Shown here one piece after another: positions 9,036-19,500 of a DNA stretch of 64,000 nucleotides. This stretch comes from Campanula takesimana (lineage: Eukaryota > Streptophyta > Magnoliopsida > Asterales > Campanulaceae), in contig JAOWBW010000027.1 of NCBI GenBank assembly GCA_026119855.1, forward strand, positions 970,623 to 1,034,622, written 5' to 3'. The position numbers were made by a program, and so were the translations under genes. Under the pieces are notes generated by a model, which searched no databases, was not told the origin of the DNA, and saw nothing but the letters and a program-made list of their open reading frames with translations. Numbering within the stretch: the stretch's first letter is position 1; each line of letters opens with the position of its first letter.

Positions 9036-12000
9036 TCAGTATTTGAATGTCGCCAGCAGATTTTGCGCCATCCCGCAATATTTCATTAACGTTGGATTAT
9101 GAACTCCAAATTGTCCTTTTATCTGATTGACCACCAATTGAGAGTCTGAATTGACCACCACACTCTTAATCCCCAGATCTCTGCACAATTCCAATCCCGC
9201 TATCACCGCCTCGTATTCGGCCTGATTGTTCGATACTGCAAACTTAAATCTCAAAGCTTTCTCTTGTTTGCATTCTTCATTGGGGGCTATCAGCACAATT
9301 CCCGCCCCACCTTTATCAGTTGCCGACGAACCATCTACATATAATGTCCAACAATCCAAAGGCGTTTCCCGCTCTTCTTCTGTTCCAGGGTCCTGGTTAG
9401 CCGCCTTTCTCTTCCTTGATGTTCCTGTCTCCAATTCATCTCGCGATTTTTCAAACGAAGTTTCCAATATGAAATCAACCAATGCTTGAGCTTTTACGGC
9501 CTTTCGCACATCATAGGTAATGTCAAATTCCGTTAACTCAATGGACCACTTGAGGAGCCTCCCCGCCGAGTCAGGCTGTTGTAAAATCTTCCTTAATGGG
9601 GTATTGGTTAAGACCACAATTGGGTGCGACGAAAAATATGCCCTTAATTTTCTTGAGGCCATTACCAAGGAGTAAGCCAATTTCTCCGCATCAAAGTACC
9701 TTGTTTCGACATCACTTAATGCTTTAGAGACGTAGTATACTGGTTTTTGTTTTCCTTCTTCTTCTCGCACTAATACAGCTGCCACTGCCAAATCGGATGC
9801 CGCCAAGTAGACATACAATTTTTCCCCTTCAACTGGGCTGCTCAAAATCGGCGGCTTTCCTAAGTATTCTTTGATTTTACCAAAGGCCTCCTTGCACTGT
9901 TCATCCCATGCAAATTTCTGGTTCCCCTTAAGCGCCTTGAAAAAAGGTAGGCACTTTTCAGCAGAGCGGGATATAAATCTTCCCAATGCGATGATCCGTC
10001 CATTCAACCTCTGAATTTCTTGGATGGATTTTGGGGGTGACATATTCACTAAAGCTTCAATCTTTTCTGGGTTGGCCTCTATTCCGCGCCTGTTGACCAT
10101 GAAGCCCAAGAATTTTCCCGCTGTTACCCCGAAGGTACATTTGCTGGGGTTTAACTTCATAGAATTACGTCTCAAATTATCAAATGTTTCTGCCAAATCA
10201 GCCAGATGGTCCCCCTCTTTAGTTTTGATCACCATATCATCAATGTAGGCTTCCACATTTCTCCCAATCTGGTATTTGAAGATTAAATTCACCATTCTTT
10301 GGAAAGTAGCCCCGGCATTCTTCAATCCGAACGGCATCATTATGTAACAAAAATTTCCTAGCGGGGTCCTGAAAGCTGTTTTCGCCCTATCTGCTTCAGC
10401 CATTTTCACTTGATGATATCCTGAGTATGCGTCAATAAAACTGAGCGTTTGGTGCCCCGCGATAGAATCCACCAACTTGTCAATCTTGGGAAGCGGATAG
10501 CAGTCCTTGGGGCATGCCGTATTTAAATCTGTAAAATCAATACACATTCTCCATTTTCCGTTCGCTTTCTTTACCAACACCGGGCAGGCTAACCATATGG
10601 GATATGTGATTTCTTCAATAATTCCCGCCTTCAATAATTTCTCCACCTCGGCCACTACTTCCCTCTCCTTTTCCGCCGACAAGTATCTTACTTTTTGCTT
10701 AAAAGGTTCTATGTTGGGATCTGTATTTAAGCAATGCATAGCAACGTTTTCGTCAACGCCTTCCATATCCTCTGGCTTCCAGGCAAAGACATCAGTGCTA
10801 CCCCTCAGGAACTGTACTAGCCTTTGTCGCTCCTCTGCGCTCCAATGTGCCCCAATTTTAATTTTTTGATCGGGGTATTCATCATTTATAATTACTTCCT
10901 CCAACTCTTCCAAAGCTTGAATATCGGGCTCGTCCCGCATTTGTAACGTCTCAACCTCAATCTTCCTTTTTTCCTTCTGTTCTTTTCCCGCTTCCGTGCC
11001 CTTTCTTGTTTGCTGCTTTTCATGATTAATTGGCTGTCCGTCCGGCCCTTCGACTTGGATTTCTTCACACTCTTCGTCTGATTCAACCTCCTCTATTATT
11101 GGCTTATCTATTGACAATGTCGCCGTTTCTTCCTTACCTGTTTCTTTTATCGAGACTTCTTCAACTTCAACTTCCCTTTCTCCCATAAAACTTACAGCTC
11201 TTGACCATGTTATCTCAGCTATCATTAACTTAGCTGTCAGGGCATTATTTTCGGACACTAATTTTCCTTCTTCTTTTTGCTCCTCATCCTCTCCCATCTT
11301 ATCATATTCACCATTATCTATGGCATCTAGCTGCGTTATAGAGCCATGTACCCCGTAATTTGTCGGGATTATTGCTGACCTTTGTCGCATACTTTCTGTT
11401 TCTTCCCATCCTTCTTCACAGTCGGCAATTACTCCAATAAATCCTCCTTTGGCTCTTTTGGCGACCTGGGCCGTTGTTAGCGAGTTCACATTCGTTACCC
11501 TCTCTTGCTGTATTTCAAGTTGTCGCTTGAGAGCCATTTTTGGCGTACTCAAAACGCACCCTATCCCATTGGCCGTAGGAAACTTCACTCTTTGATGCGG
11601 AATGGATGCTACCATCTCGAACTGCTGCATAAAAGGGGTGCCCACAATGGCATTATACGAGGACACCAGATCAAGTACTACGAATTCCACCAACTTGGAC
11701 TTTACTCTCCCATCCCTCGGATCCCCTACTTCGACCATAAGCCTGATTATCCCTTTTGGTTTTACCGTGTGATTAGTAAATCCTTCCAAATAACCATGGT
11801 GCGGCAAGAGATTAGCTTCAGTGAAATTCATCTGCTTGAAAGCCTCGTAGTAGAGAATGTTTCTCCCAGCTCCAGTGTCCACCATCACCCGGTGCATGTT
11901 CTTATTACCCATTCTAAAGCTAATGATAATGGGCTGGCAGGCATGAGTCACTGTAGCTGCCAGTTCCTGCCTGGTGAAGCTTATCACTCTATCTTTGTCG

Positions 12001-13961
12001 GGCGGGAAGGCCGGTATATTAAAGGTATAGTCCAAGGTCATGATTTGATCCCGCAACTGATTTATCGTGGCAGGGTGGTTGATGACGAGAATATCCACCT
12101 GATTTTCAAGCTGAGGGACTCCCACCTGTTCCACTTGCACATACTCTTGCAATTGCCCAGCGTCAATTTTCCCTTGAATCAGCCTCCTTAAATTCATGCA
12201 ATCATCCGTGGCATGTCCATTGGCATGATGGTACTCACAATATCGGCCCATGTCTCGCCGCTGGCTTTCGTTCATCTCAAACGCAGGTGGGAACTCTACA
12301 TTTCTAAGTATCTCGCTTGGTCGAGCATTTAACTTTGAGAATCGCCTTTCTCGCCCCCTGCCCCTGCCTCGTCCTCCTCCTCGATTAGGACCATATCCTC
12401 GTCCTCCGCCTTTTCCTCCATTCCATTCGCCTCTCTGACCTCGATTTCCGTCATTCGGAGTTACATATTCTAGACGATCCCTCCTCGTCCTTTTAGGGGC
12501 GACATAAGATTGATTCTGAGCCTCAAATCTGGCTTCTCCTTGGCAATACCCATTGATTCTTACCTTTAGTTCTTCAATCGTTCCGGGAAGCCGCATGCCC
12601 AATTCTCGTAAGAGATATCCAGGCAACAAGCCGGCCATGAACAACCCAATTACGTAGTTGTCATCTATATCCATAACCCTTTCTGCTACCTTCAAAAATA
12701 TTTCCGCGAACTTTGCCACGCTCTCTCCTTCCTTTTGTTTTATTAAGCATAAGTCTTGCCGCCCCATTGATTGAATTCCCACAAACCCAAATTTCCTTAA
12801 GAATTTTTCTTTCAAGTCATCATAACCCAAGATTGTCCCAGCCGGAAGGGATAAGAACCATTCTAGAGCATGTGCCTTCAATGTACTAGCAAAAGCCTTG
12901 CATAGTACTGAATCCACTCGGGTAAGCAAACTCATAGTAACCTCAAAACTGCCCACATGGGTTCTTGCCGCCGTCGTTCCATCGTATTTGACTAAGTCGG
13001 GCAAGCGGAAGGTGGGGTCTGGCTCGGCCTCTTGAATGCTTTTGATAAAGGGGGAAGAGAAAGAATCACGATTGTTCCCACTCATTTTTGTTTCCAATTG
13101 AATAACACGTTTCATTAGTTCCCTATTCTTCTCATCTCGCTCCTGCTCAGCCCGCATGTTTTCTCGCCATTGGGTTATGTCGATTCGCCCTTTATTCCCA
13201 GCATTATCCCGCTTATCTTGAAATCCTCGATCACCACCTACTGATATCACATCCTCATCATTCTCATCCTCATATTCGTACCATACAGAATCTTCATATG
13301 TATTTGCTGGCTGGTGATACACCTTGAACTTCTTCCCATTCTCCTGAATTACTTGTGGTTCTAAGCCTTGAAGCCTTCCTACCTGATTCACACCTTCTTT
13401 TGGTCCGTGTCTTCTTTTATGCGTCATCTCTTCTGGCCTCTTCTCGTCTGTCCTTTTGCCTATCTCTCCCTTTGGCGGTAACCCAACCTCTTTATTGGTC
13501 TGTTGGATTTTTTCTTCTTGCCTTGAAGAGTTAAGCCCGTCTCTTTGGTTTCTAGCCTCCTCATCTCCTGTTTCCTTCTCGATATCCACCTTTTTCATTG
13601 GAACAATTGTCGGCGCCTGCCCTAATGCCATTAGCTTGGCATTGTTAGCCATTAGTTGTAACAGCATCTGATTCTGCTCTGTCAATCTTCTTATTTCTTC
13701 CTCTTGCTCAGCCGTTGGGGCCATTTGCCGCTGCTCCCCCTTTCCTTTTAACTTTCGTAGAGCTATTTCCCTTTCAGTAATATCCCATTGATCCTTTTCT
13801 CCCAATACTCCCACGACATCTCTGCTAGTGACGTCGTCATTCTCCCCAGTGGGATTTGAAATTCCGGCTCCCAGCAAATGGCCGACGTTTGCTAACATAT
13901 TCTTAATTGGAGTTACCTCAGGCATGAATGAATTGCTAATAGATTTACCCAGAAAATGCAA
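9036..13961 (-). CDS. Tat gag-PR-RT-RH-aRNH polyprotein, broken by a stop
   Basis: 1641 residues in one frame. Gag core begins near residue 313, a Tat-type zinc motif CEYHHANGHATDDC lies near residue 575, the aspartic protease motif VDTGAG near residue 690, reverse transcriptase with YIDDM near residue 1238, a first RNase H after it, and a second RNase H (YVDGSS near residue 1540, then NNQAEYEA and NSDSQLVV) of the archaeal type characteristic of Tat elements. The frame ends at TGA (9036-9038) inside the last RNase H helix region, and the integrase continues in the same frame. The single stop may be a recent mutation; regulated readthrough is a less likely alternative. Confidence 0.93.
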   Translation of the reverse strand: MHFLGKSISNSFMPEVTPIKNMLANVGHLLGAGISNPTGENDDVTSRDVVGVLGEKDQWDITEREIALRKLKGKGEQRQMAPTAEQEEEIRRLTEQNQMLLQLMANNAKLMALGQAPTIVPMKKVDIEKETGDEEARNQRDGLNSSRQEEKIQQTNKEVGLPPKGEIGKRTDEKRPEEMTHKRRHGPKEGVNQVGRLQGLEPQVIQENGKKFKVYHQPANTYEDSVWYEYEDENDEDVISVGGDRGFQDKRDNAGNKGRIDITQWRENMRAEQERDEKNRELMKRVIQLETKMSGNNRDSFSSPFIKSIQEAEPDPTFRLPDLVKYDGTTAARTHVGSFEVTMSLLTRVDSVLCKAFASTLKAHALEWFLSLPAGTILGYDDLKEKFLRKFGFVGIQSMGRQDLCLIKQKEGESVAKFAEIFLKVAERVMDIDDNYVIGLFMAGLLPGYLLRELGMRLPGTIEELKVRINGYCQGEARFEAQNQSYVAPKRTRRDRLEYVTPNDGNRGQRGEWNGGKGGGRGYGPNRGGGRGRGRGRERRFSKLNARPSEILRNVEFPPAFEMNESQRRDMGRYCEYHHANGHATDDCMNLRRLIQGKIDAGQLQEYVQVEQVGVPQLENQVDILVINHPATINQLRDQIMTLDYTFNIPAFPPDKDRVISFTRQELAATVTHACQPIIISFRMGNKNMHRVMVDTGAGRNILYYEAFKQMNFTEANLLPHHGYLEGFTNHTVKPKGIIRLMVEVGDPRDGRVKSKLVEFVVLDLVSSYNAIVGTPFMQQFEMVASIPHQRVKFPTANGIGCVLSTPKMALKRQLEIQQERVTNVNSLTTAQVAKRAKGGFIGVIADCEEGWEETESMRQRSAIIPTNYGVHGSITQLDAIDNGEYDKMGEDEEQKEEGKLVSENNALTAKLMIAEITWSRAVSFMGEREVEVEEVSIKETGKEETATLSIDKPIIEEVESDEECEEIQVEGPDGQPINHEKQQTRKGTEAGKEQKEKRKIEVETLQMRDEPDIQALEELEEVIINDEYPDQKIKIGAHWSAEERQRLVQFLRGSTDVFAWKPEDMEGVDENVAMHCLNTDPNIEPFKQKVRYLSAEKEREVVAEVEKLLKAGIIEEITYPIWLACPVLVKKANGKWRMCIDFTDLNTACPKDCYPLPKIDKLVDSIAGHQTLSFIDAYSGYHQVKMAEADRAKTAFRTPLGNFCYIMMPFGLKNAGATFQRMVNLIFKYQIGRNVEAYIDDMVIKTKEGDHLADLAETFDNLRRNSMKLNPSKCTFGVTAGKFLGFMVNRRGIEANPEKIEALVNMSPPKSIQEIQRLNGRIIALGRFISRSAEKCLPFFKALKGNQKFAWDEQCKEAFGKIKEYLGKPPILSSPVEGEKLYVYLAASDLAVAAVLVREEEGKQKPVYYVSKALSDVETRYFDAEKLAYSLVMASRKLRAYFSSHPIVVLTNTPLRKILQQPDSAGRLLKWSIELTEFDITYDVRKAVKAQALVDFILETSFEKSRDELETGTSRKRKAANQDPGTEEERETPLDCWTLYVDGSSATDKGGAGIVLIAPNEECKQEKALRFKFAVSNNQAEYEAVIAGLELCRDLGIKSVVVNSDSQLVVNQIKGQFGVHNPTLMKYCGMAQNLLATFKY

Positions 13962-14151
13962 CTCTACTCCCAGCGCTCCCTAAATAACTTCAAACTTTCC
14001 AATCTAACCTCCTTCTTCACCCAAGAACTCACTCCAAACGAGTTTATCACCCAAAAGTTTCACAAAACTTGTACAAATTGCAAATTCGTTCTCTCTGAAA
14101 TCCAAACTTACCTCGATTACTTGTCACGCCTTAGCTCTGAAAGGTTCGAGT
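13962..14151 (-). other. Tat 5' leader
   Basis: Short untranslated leader between the primer binding site and the gag start. No feature recognised in it apart from its position. Confidence 0.5.
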
Positions 14152-14168
14152 TCCCGGCAACGGAACCA
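14152..14168 (-). promoter_or_regulatory. primer binding site, tRNA-Glu-like
   Basis: Minus strand reads TGGTTCCGTTGCCGGGA two bases inside the 5' LTR. It is complementary to the 3' end of a tRNA ending TCCCGGCAACGGAACCA, which I recognise as plant tRNA-Glu. The tRNA identity is from memory; the position is directly seen. Confidence 0.75.
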
Positions 14169-14170
14169 AT

Positions 14171-14842
14171 TGATGCGCCAGTGGATTATTCAGGTCCGGA
14201 GCATTGACCCCATGGCGTAGTCTAGTAATGGAAACTCAGCATCAATTCACGAGCCATGCCTGCACAAGCAACACACGTCACTATGCCGGGGGCAATTCCG
14301 GCGGAAGCCCCTCCGGCGTGAGAGTAAGATTTATGGTTTGGAGAGAGAAAGTAAATCTGGTGCGTGTATATGTGTTTACAGAAAAGAATTCAGCCCCCTT
14401 ACCAATGACGCTTTCTTCTATTTATACTAAGGTGGCATGTGCCAAGCTCGTGCCCAAAGTCACACTTTCCATGCTCCTCATGCCACGTGTCACCTCCTTA
14501 TTGGTGGCTCCTGAGCTGTTATTTGGGCTCTTTACACGCCTGCACATCTAAACATTAACAGATTAGGTGGGGTCCTCTCTTATCACATTTTTTTATACCT
14601 TCCTCTCTTTGTCGCCAATCTCACGGACTTTCCTAAGCCGCCTTTACTTCTGATGTCGCTCTATTTACCTTTATCTTGGTTGGGCCAGATTCTTCTCGGC
14701 CCGATGGGCTTCCTTTGCCTCTTTTAGTTCCTGAATTGTCGAATCCTTCTTTAGTCTTTCTTCTTGTACTGATTTGGGCCTTCCTCAAGTCCGATATATT
14801 TACCTTGAGATCCTAATTCTGAGCTCCTTCTTGGTAACATCA
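14171..14842 (-). repeat. 5' LTR of the Tat element
   Basis: 672 bp, four differences from the copy at 1019-1690. On the minus strand it carries the promoter for the genomic RNA, with TATAAATA at 14419-14426. Followed by the target duplication AATTT at 14843-14847. Confidence 0.95.
14419..14426 (-). promoter_or_regulatory. TATA box of the Tat 5' LTR
   Basis: TATAAATA on the minus strand, about 250 bases before the primer site, the expected place for the genomic RNA promoter. Confidence 0.6.
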
Positions 14843-15077
14843 AATTTGTGTTGTTTCTTCTTGATTTGTTCGGTAAGACTATTTACTCATCAATTTCTAC
14901 TAATGTGAAATGTTCTTATCATGCACCTTAATAATACCTGACATTTGTATGGTCATTTTCTCTACCATATGGCTTGAGTAATGTTCTGATCGGTTGCTTT
15001 TGGTTCATACGAGTTATTCATAATATTTAAAGCACCTTTACTCTCTTCCTGTTTCTAACTTGTCTTATTTGTTCAAG

Positions 15078-15139
15078 AGACTACACCAGAAAGCAATGGG
15101 GGTGAAAGTGTCGGATCTCCTCGAAAGATTGACGACCCA
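15078..15139 (+). pseudogene. isolated exon candidate, possibly FANCJ 5' part
   Basis: A 62-bp open segment is flanked by a good acceptor (TTTGTTCAAG) and a consensus donor (GTGAGT). It translates to a polar segment around TTPESNGGESVGSPRK. This composition resembles the variable linker that precedes helicase motif Ia in plant FANCJ proteins, and strand and order agree with the FANCJ exons beginning at 31812. No homology can be proven from 20 residues, so the assignment is weak. Confidence 0.3.
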
Positions 15140-15217
15140 GTGAGTACACACTAATAACTCTTTAAGTAATACTTTTAACTTCAATTATAGTCCCTCTGTC
15201 CACCTTCTTAAACTTAG

Positions 15218-15484
15218 GTTGTGTTTGGTAGCATCAAGCATTTGATGCTTGATATAATGTAAGGTAATTTGGAAGTAAAATGCATTTGATCACATTGAGC
15301 GCTAGATGTCGAATGTTGAGTGAGGCTCTTAATCATTTAAGCAAGGATTTTGATTCTCAATCATTAAGAGGATGTTGGACATATTCATGTTGATTGAAAG
15401 AATTAAATCATGCATCCTACCTCCAAATTACCCTACATTGTATTAAGCATCAAGCATCTAGTGCCTGATTCTATCAAGCGCAAC
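15218..15484. mobile_element. MITE with GTTGYGYTTGRTAG ends
   Basis: The left end GGTTGTGTTTGGTAGCATCA is matched inverted at the right end (ATCAAGCGCAAC), and the subterminal parts AAGCATCAAATGC / GGTAATTTGGA recur inverted. Non-coding. The target duplication is unclear, so the superfamily is not assigned. Confidence 0.6.
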
Positions 15485-16534
15485 ATTATAATTATTTCTA
15501 TTTTTAATAATGAGACTTGTTTTTAGTACAATTCGAAAAGGAAAGTAGGACAATAATTTTTATTTTATTTTATTTTATTTGGGGGGGGGGGTGGCGGGGC
15601 GAGTGAGGGCGAGTTTTTTTGCTAAATTTCTATGCACTGCTTAATTTGTTCCCTGCCTGAGGCATCACACACTTCACTAACCACCATATTGAATGTTGAC
15701 TGTTGTTAATATCTCAATAATCTTGGGACGATGTTTTTGGCCCTGAGATACTAATGTATGCAACTCAAGTGAAGAAAGAAATGGCGACAACCTAGTTTGT
15801 AAAACTTATGATCAATCGCTAGACGTTGAAGACTCTCCTATTTCTCCATTTTTCATTTGGACCTGCATATTGTTTCTTACACTTATGGCAATGTATGTCA
15901 TTATCGGGTAATTTACAATATAGAGTAATAATGTTTTTTTTTTCATTTCCGTTTCTTTTCATATTGAAACAGGTTTCACTCAAGAACAACATCTTGTATA
16001 TCCTCTAAAGCAGAAAACCAGCATCTTATGAAGCCTCTAAAACTGTAATATTGCAACATACTGAGATTCTATAACAACAAAACACCCGATAAGAGGTACG
16101 GAAATCTCCAACAAAAAAAAAAGAAAAAAATAAAATCTATCAAAATAAAATTAATAATATGCAGAAAGAGAATCTGTTTTCAGAAAAATCAGCAATTACA
16201 AATGTATAAGAGAAACCAAATGATACAACTGCAACTCTGCAACAATTTTACAAGTCAATACATAAATCATCAAATTACATCACCTGCAGCAGCAAACTCT
16301 CCAGGAAAAAAAATAAAAATAGATGGGTTTCCTTCCTTGTACTCTTTCAAAAACAGATTTTACTATATCAATCCTTCAGACTAGACTATCAGAATTCCCC
16401 TTATAATAAGCTATACAACACAAAGCAAATCCGTGCAGATCAGATCAGCACTTCCAGAAAATCCCGAATAATATACAACACAAAGAAAATACATGCAGAT
16501 CAGCTTGACAAAAGTGAAATGAACAAGCAGCACA
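15485..16534. other. non-coding DNA downstream of the EH pseudogene
   Basis: AT-rich, with a G11 run near 15580 and A-rich tracts near 16110-16130. The part next to 16535 is probably the 3' untranslated region of the minus-strand EH gene. No other gene seen. Confidence 0.4.
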
Positions 16535-19500
16535 CTAAAAGGCGTTCCATTTATCAGAATCTTTCTTTGGAGTTTGACTCTCTGACGAGATTTTAAAAGG
16601 ACCGCTCGAGCCAAAACGGATCAGAGTCGTCAAAAGAGAAATCTCGACTGTGGTCAAAGCCTGCACTGCTGCTTATGGAATCAAATCTTGAAAACCCACG
16701 ATCTTGGGGGCCCGCGTTACTGCTCATGGAGTCAAACCTTGAGAAACTACAGTCCTGAGTGTTGAATGAAGTTTGACCAGCGTTACTGCTTATGGAGTCA
16801 AACCTTGAGAAACCGCGATCATGTGTTGTGCGAAACGAATCATAGCTCGACATATTGTCAAAGAAAGAATCTGTTGCTCCACCACTGTATCTAGGGGAGT
16901 TGCCAGCTCTAGAACTAGGAGATCCGGGAACTGAATCATCAAAGCCGAATGCACTCTTTTTCTGGAAGAAACTGTCGCCCGAAGGGGAATCTGTCCGTCT
17001 TGGACTTGACCCAAAATCATTAGATCCAAAGAAATAGCTCTCCCCATTCTTATCATGGTCCGAATCCTGCAAAACAGTATCATTTAAAAGAAGAGGTGTC
17101 AGTTGCAGCAACTACCAATACCAATGGCCTTTCGATCCTTAATCTTAGGCGACAATCAAGACCACGAATCCACTACTTCAATGAATCAATCATCAAAAAG
17201 ACCATTATTTCAGTTTTTCTTTTTAAGTAGGACAATCAAGAACATGGATTCACTACTTAACGAATCAATCATCAAAAAGACCAAAAGATTCAGTATTTCT
17301 CTAAAGTATTTTCCTAAAATAAAGGAAGTTGACTTTTGAGAAATGTCACTGCTCCATCACTGCCCACTAAAGAAGTACTCTTTAAATTTTCTGATCTAAT
17401 GTCATAAGGAAAAAATCTCAGGAATTTGCACATTTCCTTCATAAACGGCCAAAATATGTTTAGCCCCCCAAAGTATACACCGAATCCCACTTCGCACCCT
17501 TGCGCGAATTTTGTCCCAAAGTCATGCCCAATGTTTAAATAATCCCACTTTGCCCCCTCAATCCAAACGGGCGTTAGAAATTTAACGAAATTGGTCATGT
17601 GCCATGCACACGACAGCTTTTTATGTTTTTGACACAAAACTCAAGGGCGTATATGTCATTTCACCCTTAAAAACTTTCAAATCATCAGCCTGACTACCAC
17701 GATCGGACCATCTAACCACCATCATCGAACCACCCTACCACCACCAGCGAACCACCCTACCATCACCACTTCCACCCTAATTCATTAAATTTAGTTCTAA
17801 TTCCAAAATTCTGTGTTCATCCCGAAATTGAGAAGAGATCTTTAAGTACTGCAGAAAAATGTAGGCTGGAGGGGAATTGATGCTAGGTTTGTGTGCAACA
17901 CGGGGATCAAGATTATGTAGAGGGGGAGAACAATCGAAGGATTAGGGCGTTAATGTTACAGGGAGAGAGGGAGAGAGAGAGAAACAACCTGGGATTGAGG
18001 AATGGAGTCGACGGCCAATGAATTTGGATTTGGGTGCCGATCTTTCGAAGGGTTTGTGTGAAAGAGAGTCGATCGATTTTGAAATTGGGAAGGAAATGGA
18101 GAAACGAGGATGAAGGATGGGAAGAGGCGGAGGAGGGAAGAAGTCGTTGGCTGAAGGAGTGTTGAAGGAGGAGGGGAAGGGGTGAAGAAGGCGTATTTTG
18201 GGAAGAGATGGTAGGATACGGGTAGGTTTTGGTTTTTTATTATTTAGTTCTCTTTCCTTTTAATTTTATTCCTACATTTCTTATTTCTTTACCTTCTTTT
18301 TTTTTTTTTTTTTTTTTGCTACTGGTTTCTTTTGTCTTAACTTATTTTCAGTATGTTGTTTACAAAATAATTATATATATTTTTGATGCACTAAAAAATA
18401 GTTTTTATTTATTATACATTAAAAGAGTTTTTTTTTTTTTTTTTAAAATTGTATTTTTAGAAAAGTGAACAATTAAATTACAAGGAAATTAAAATTTAAA
18501 ATAACAATAACCAAAATACCCATCATGTGCCATGCACATGACCAATATCGTTAAATTTCTAACGCCCGTTTGAATCGAGGGGGCAAAGTGGGATTGTTTA
18601 AACATTGGGTATGACTTTGGGACAAAATTTGCGCCGGGGTGCAAAGTGGGATTCGGTGTATACATTGGGGGGCTAAACGTATTTTGGCCTAAACTATAGT
18701 TTCTACTTACGTTTTACAGATGTCATAGTTATATTTTCAAAACACACTAAAATGTGCCAAATATCCACTTGAAACTGATCTAATGTCAGAAAAGGCCAAA
18801 GTCTACCTCTTTGATTTAGACTGGGGCGGTAAGTCAACTTCCTTAATTTAGAGAAAAACTGTCACTTAGGGGAAGCTAGTTACTGATTTTGAATGTGGTG
18901 AGATGTTATGTTGTGGGGGTGCTTTTGACATATGAAAAGAGAGTGATAAGAGTTTTAAAAGGATCCCTTGTAGTTGAAACATAGATGAGTGATTGCGTAC
19001 AAAGTAAATGAGTCTTAAAAGGTCAACTAACCTTAGTATTACTGTTACTGAAGCCCCACACAGAATCTGTATCCTCATTGTTATCAAAAGTGCCCCACCC
19101 CGTTTCATCAAAGCTCCTGTTTAAATAACAAAGACTCAGAACCTCACATTAACACTATAATATACTAGAAAAAGACTGAATTCGTTCCTTACCTCCGTGT
19201 CTCAGTCTCTGCATCAAAACTCATTCTGAAATGGTTGTCTGAATCCTCCCTAAACGGGTTATCAAATGCTGTTTGTCTTGCTGGACTACCCACTGGACTT
19301 TTTGCAGACTCATCTTAGCTATGGCTGTACGCGGACTCGCTTTCAAAGACATGCTCAACATTACTAAAAGGCTTCTCTGACCTCCCCTCAGCATTTGATA
19401 ATGAATCTGGAGAGAAGCTATCGACTGGAGAAGAATTCTCATGCAAAGGAGATGTAGATTTGGCATTTTCAGGCAAGGCAACGTCAAATGAAAACCCTGA

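Larger units (their letters stand above)
1019..14842 (-). mobile_element. complete Tat-type Ty3/gypsy LTR retrotransposon (Retand/Grande-like)
   Basis: A 13.8-kb element with two 672-bp LTRs (1019-1690 and 14171-14842) that begin TGATG and end CATCA, and a perfect 5-bp target duplication AATTT (1014-1018, 14843-14847). The tRNA primer site lies by the right LTR and the polypurine tract by the left LTR, so the element reads on the minus strand. The LTRs differ at only 4 positions, about 0.6 percent, so insertion is recent (a few hundred thousand years at usual plant rates; an estimate). Domain order gag-PR-RT-RH-aRNH-IN, plus-strand extra genes and tandem repeats between pol and the 3' LTR are hallmarks of the Tat lineage. 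Confidence 0.95.

Noticed and set aside
11505..12191. 228-residue plus-strand open frame opposite the Tat gag
   Set aside because: It is the complement of the gag/protease coding region, with no recognisable domain and no promoter-like sequence.
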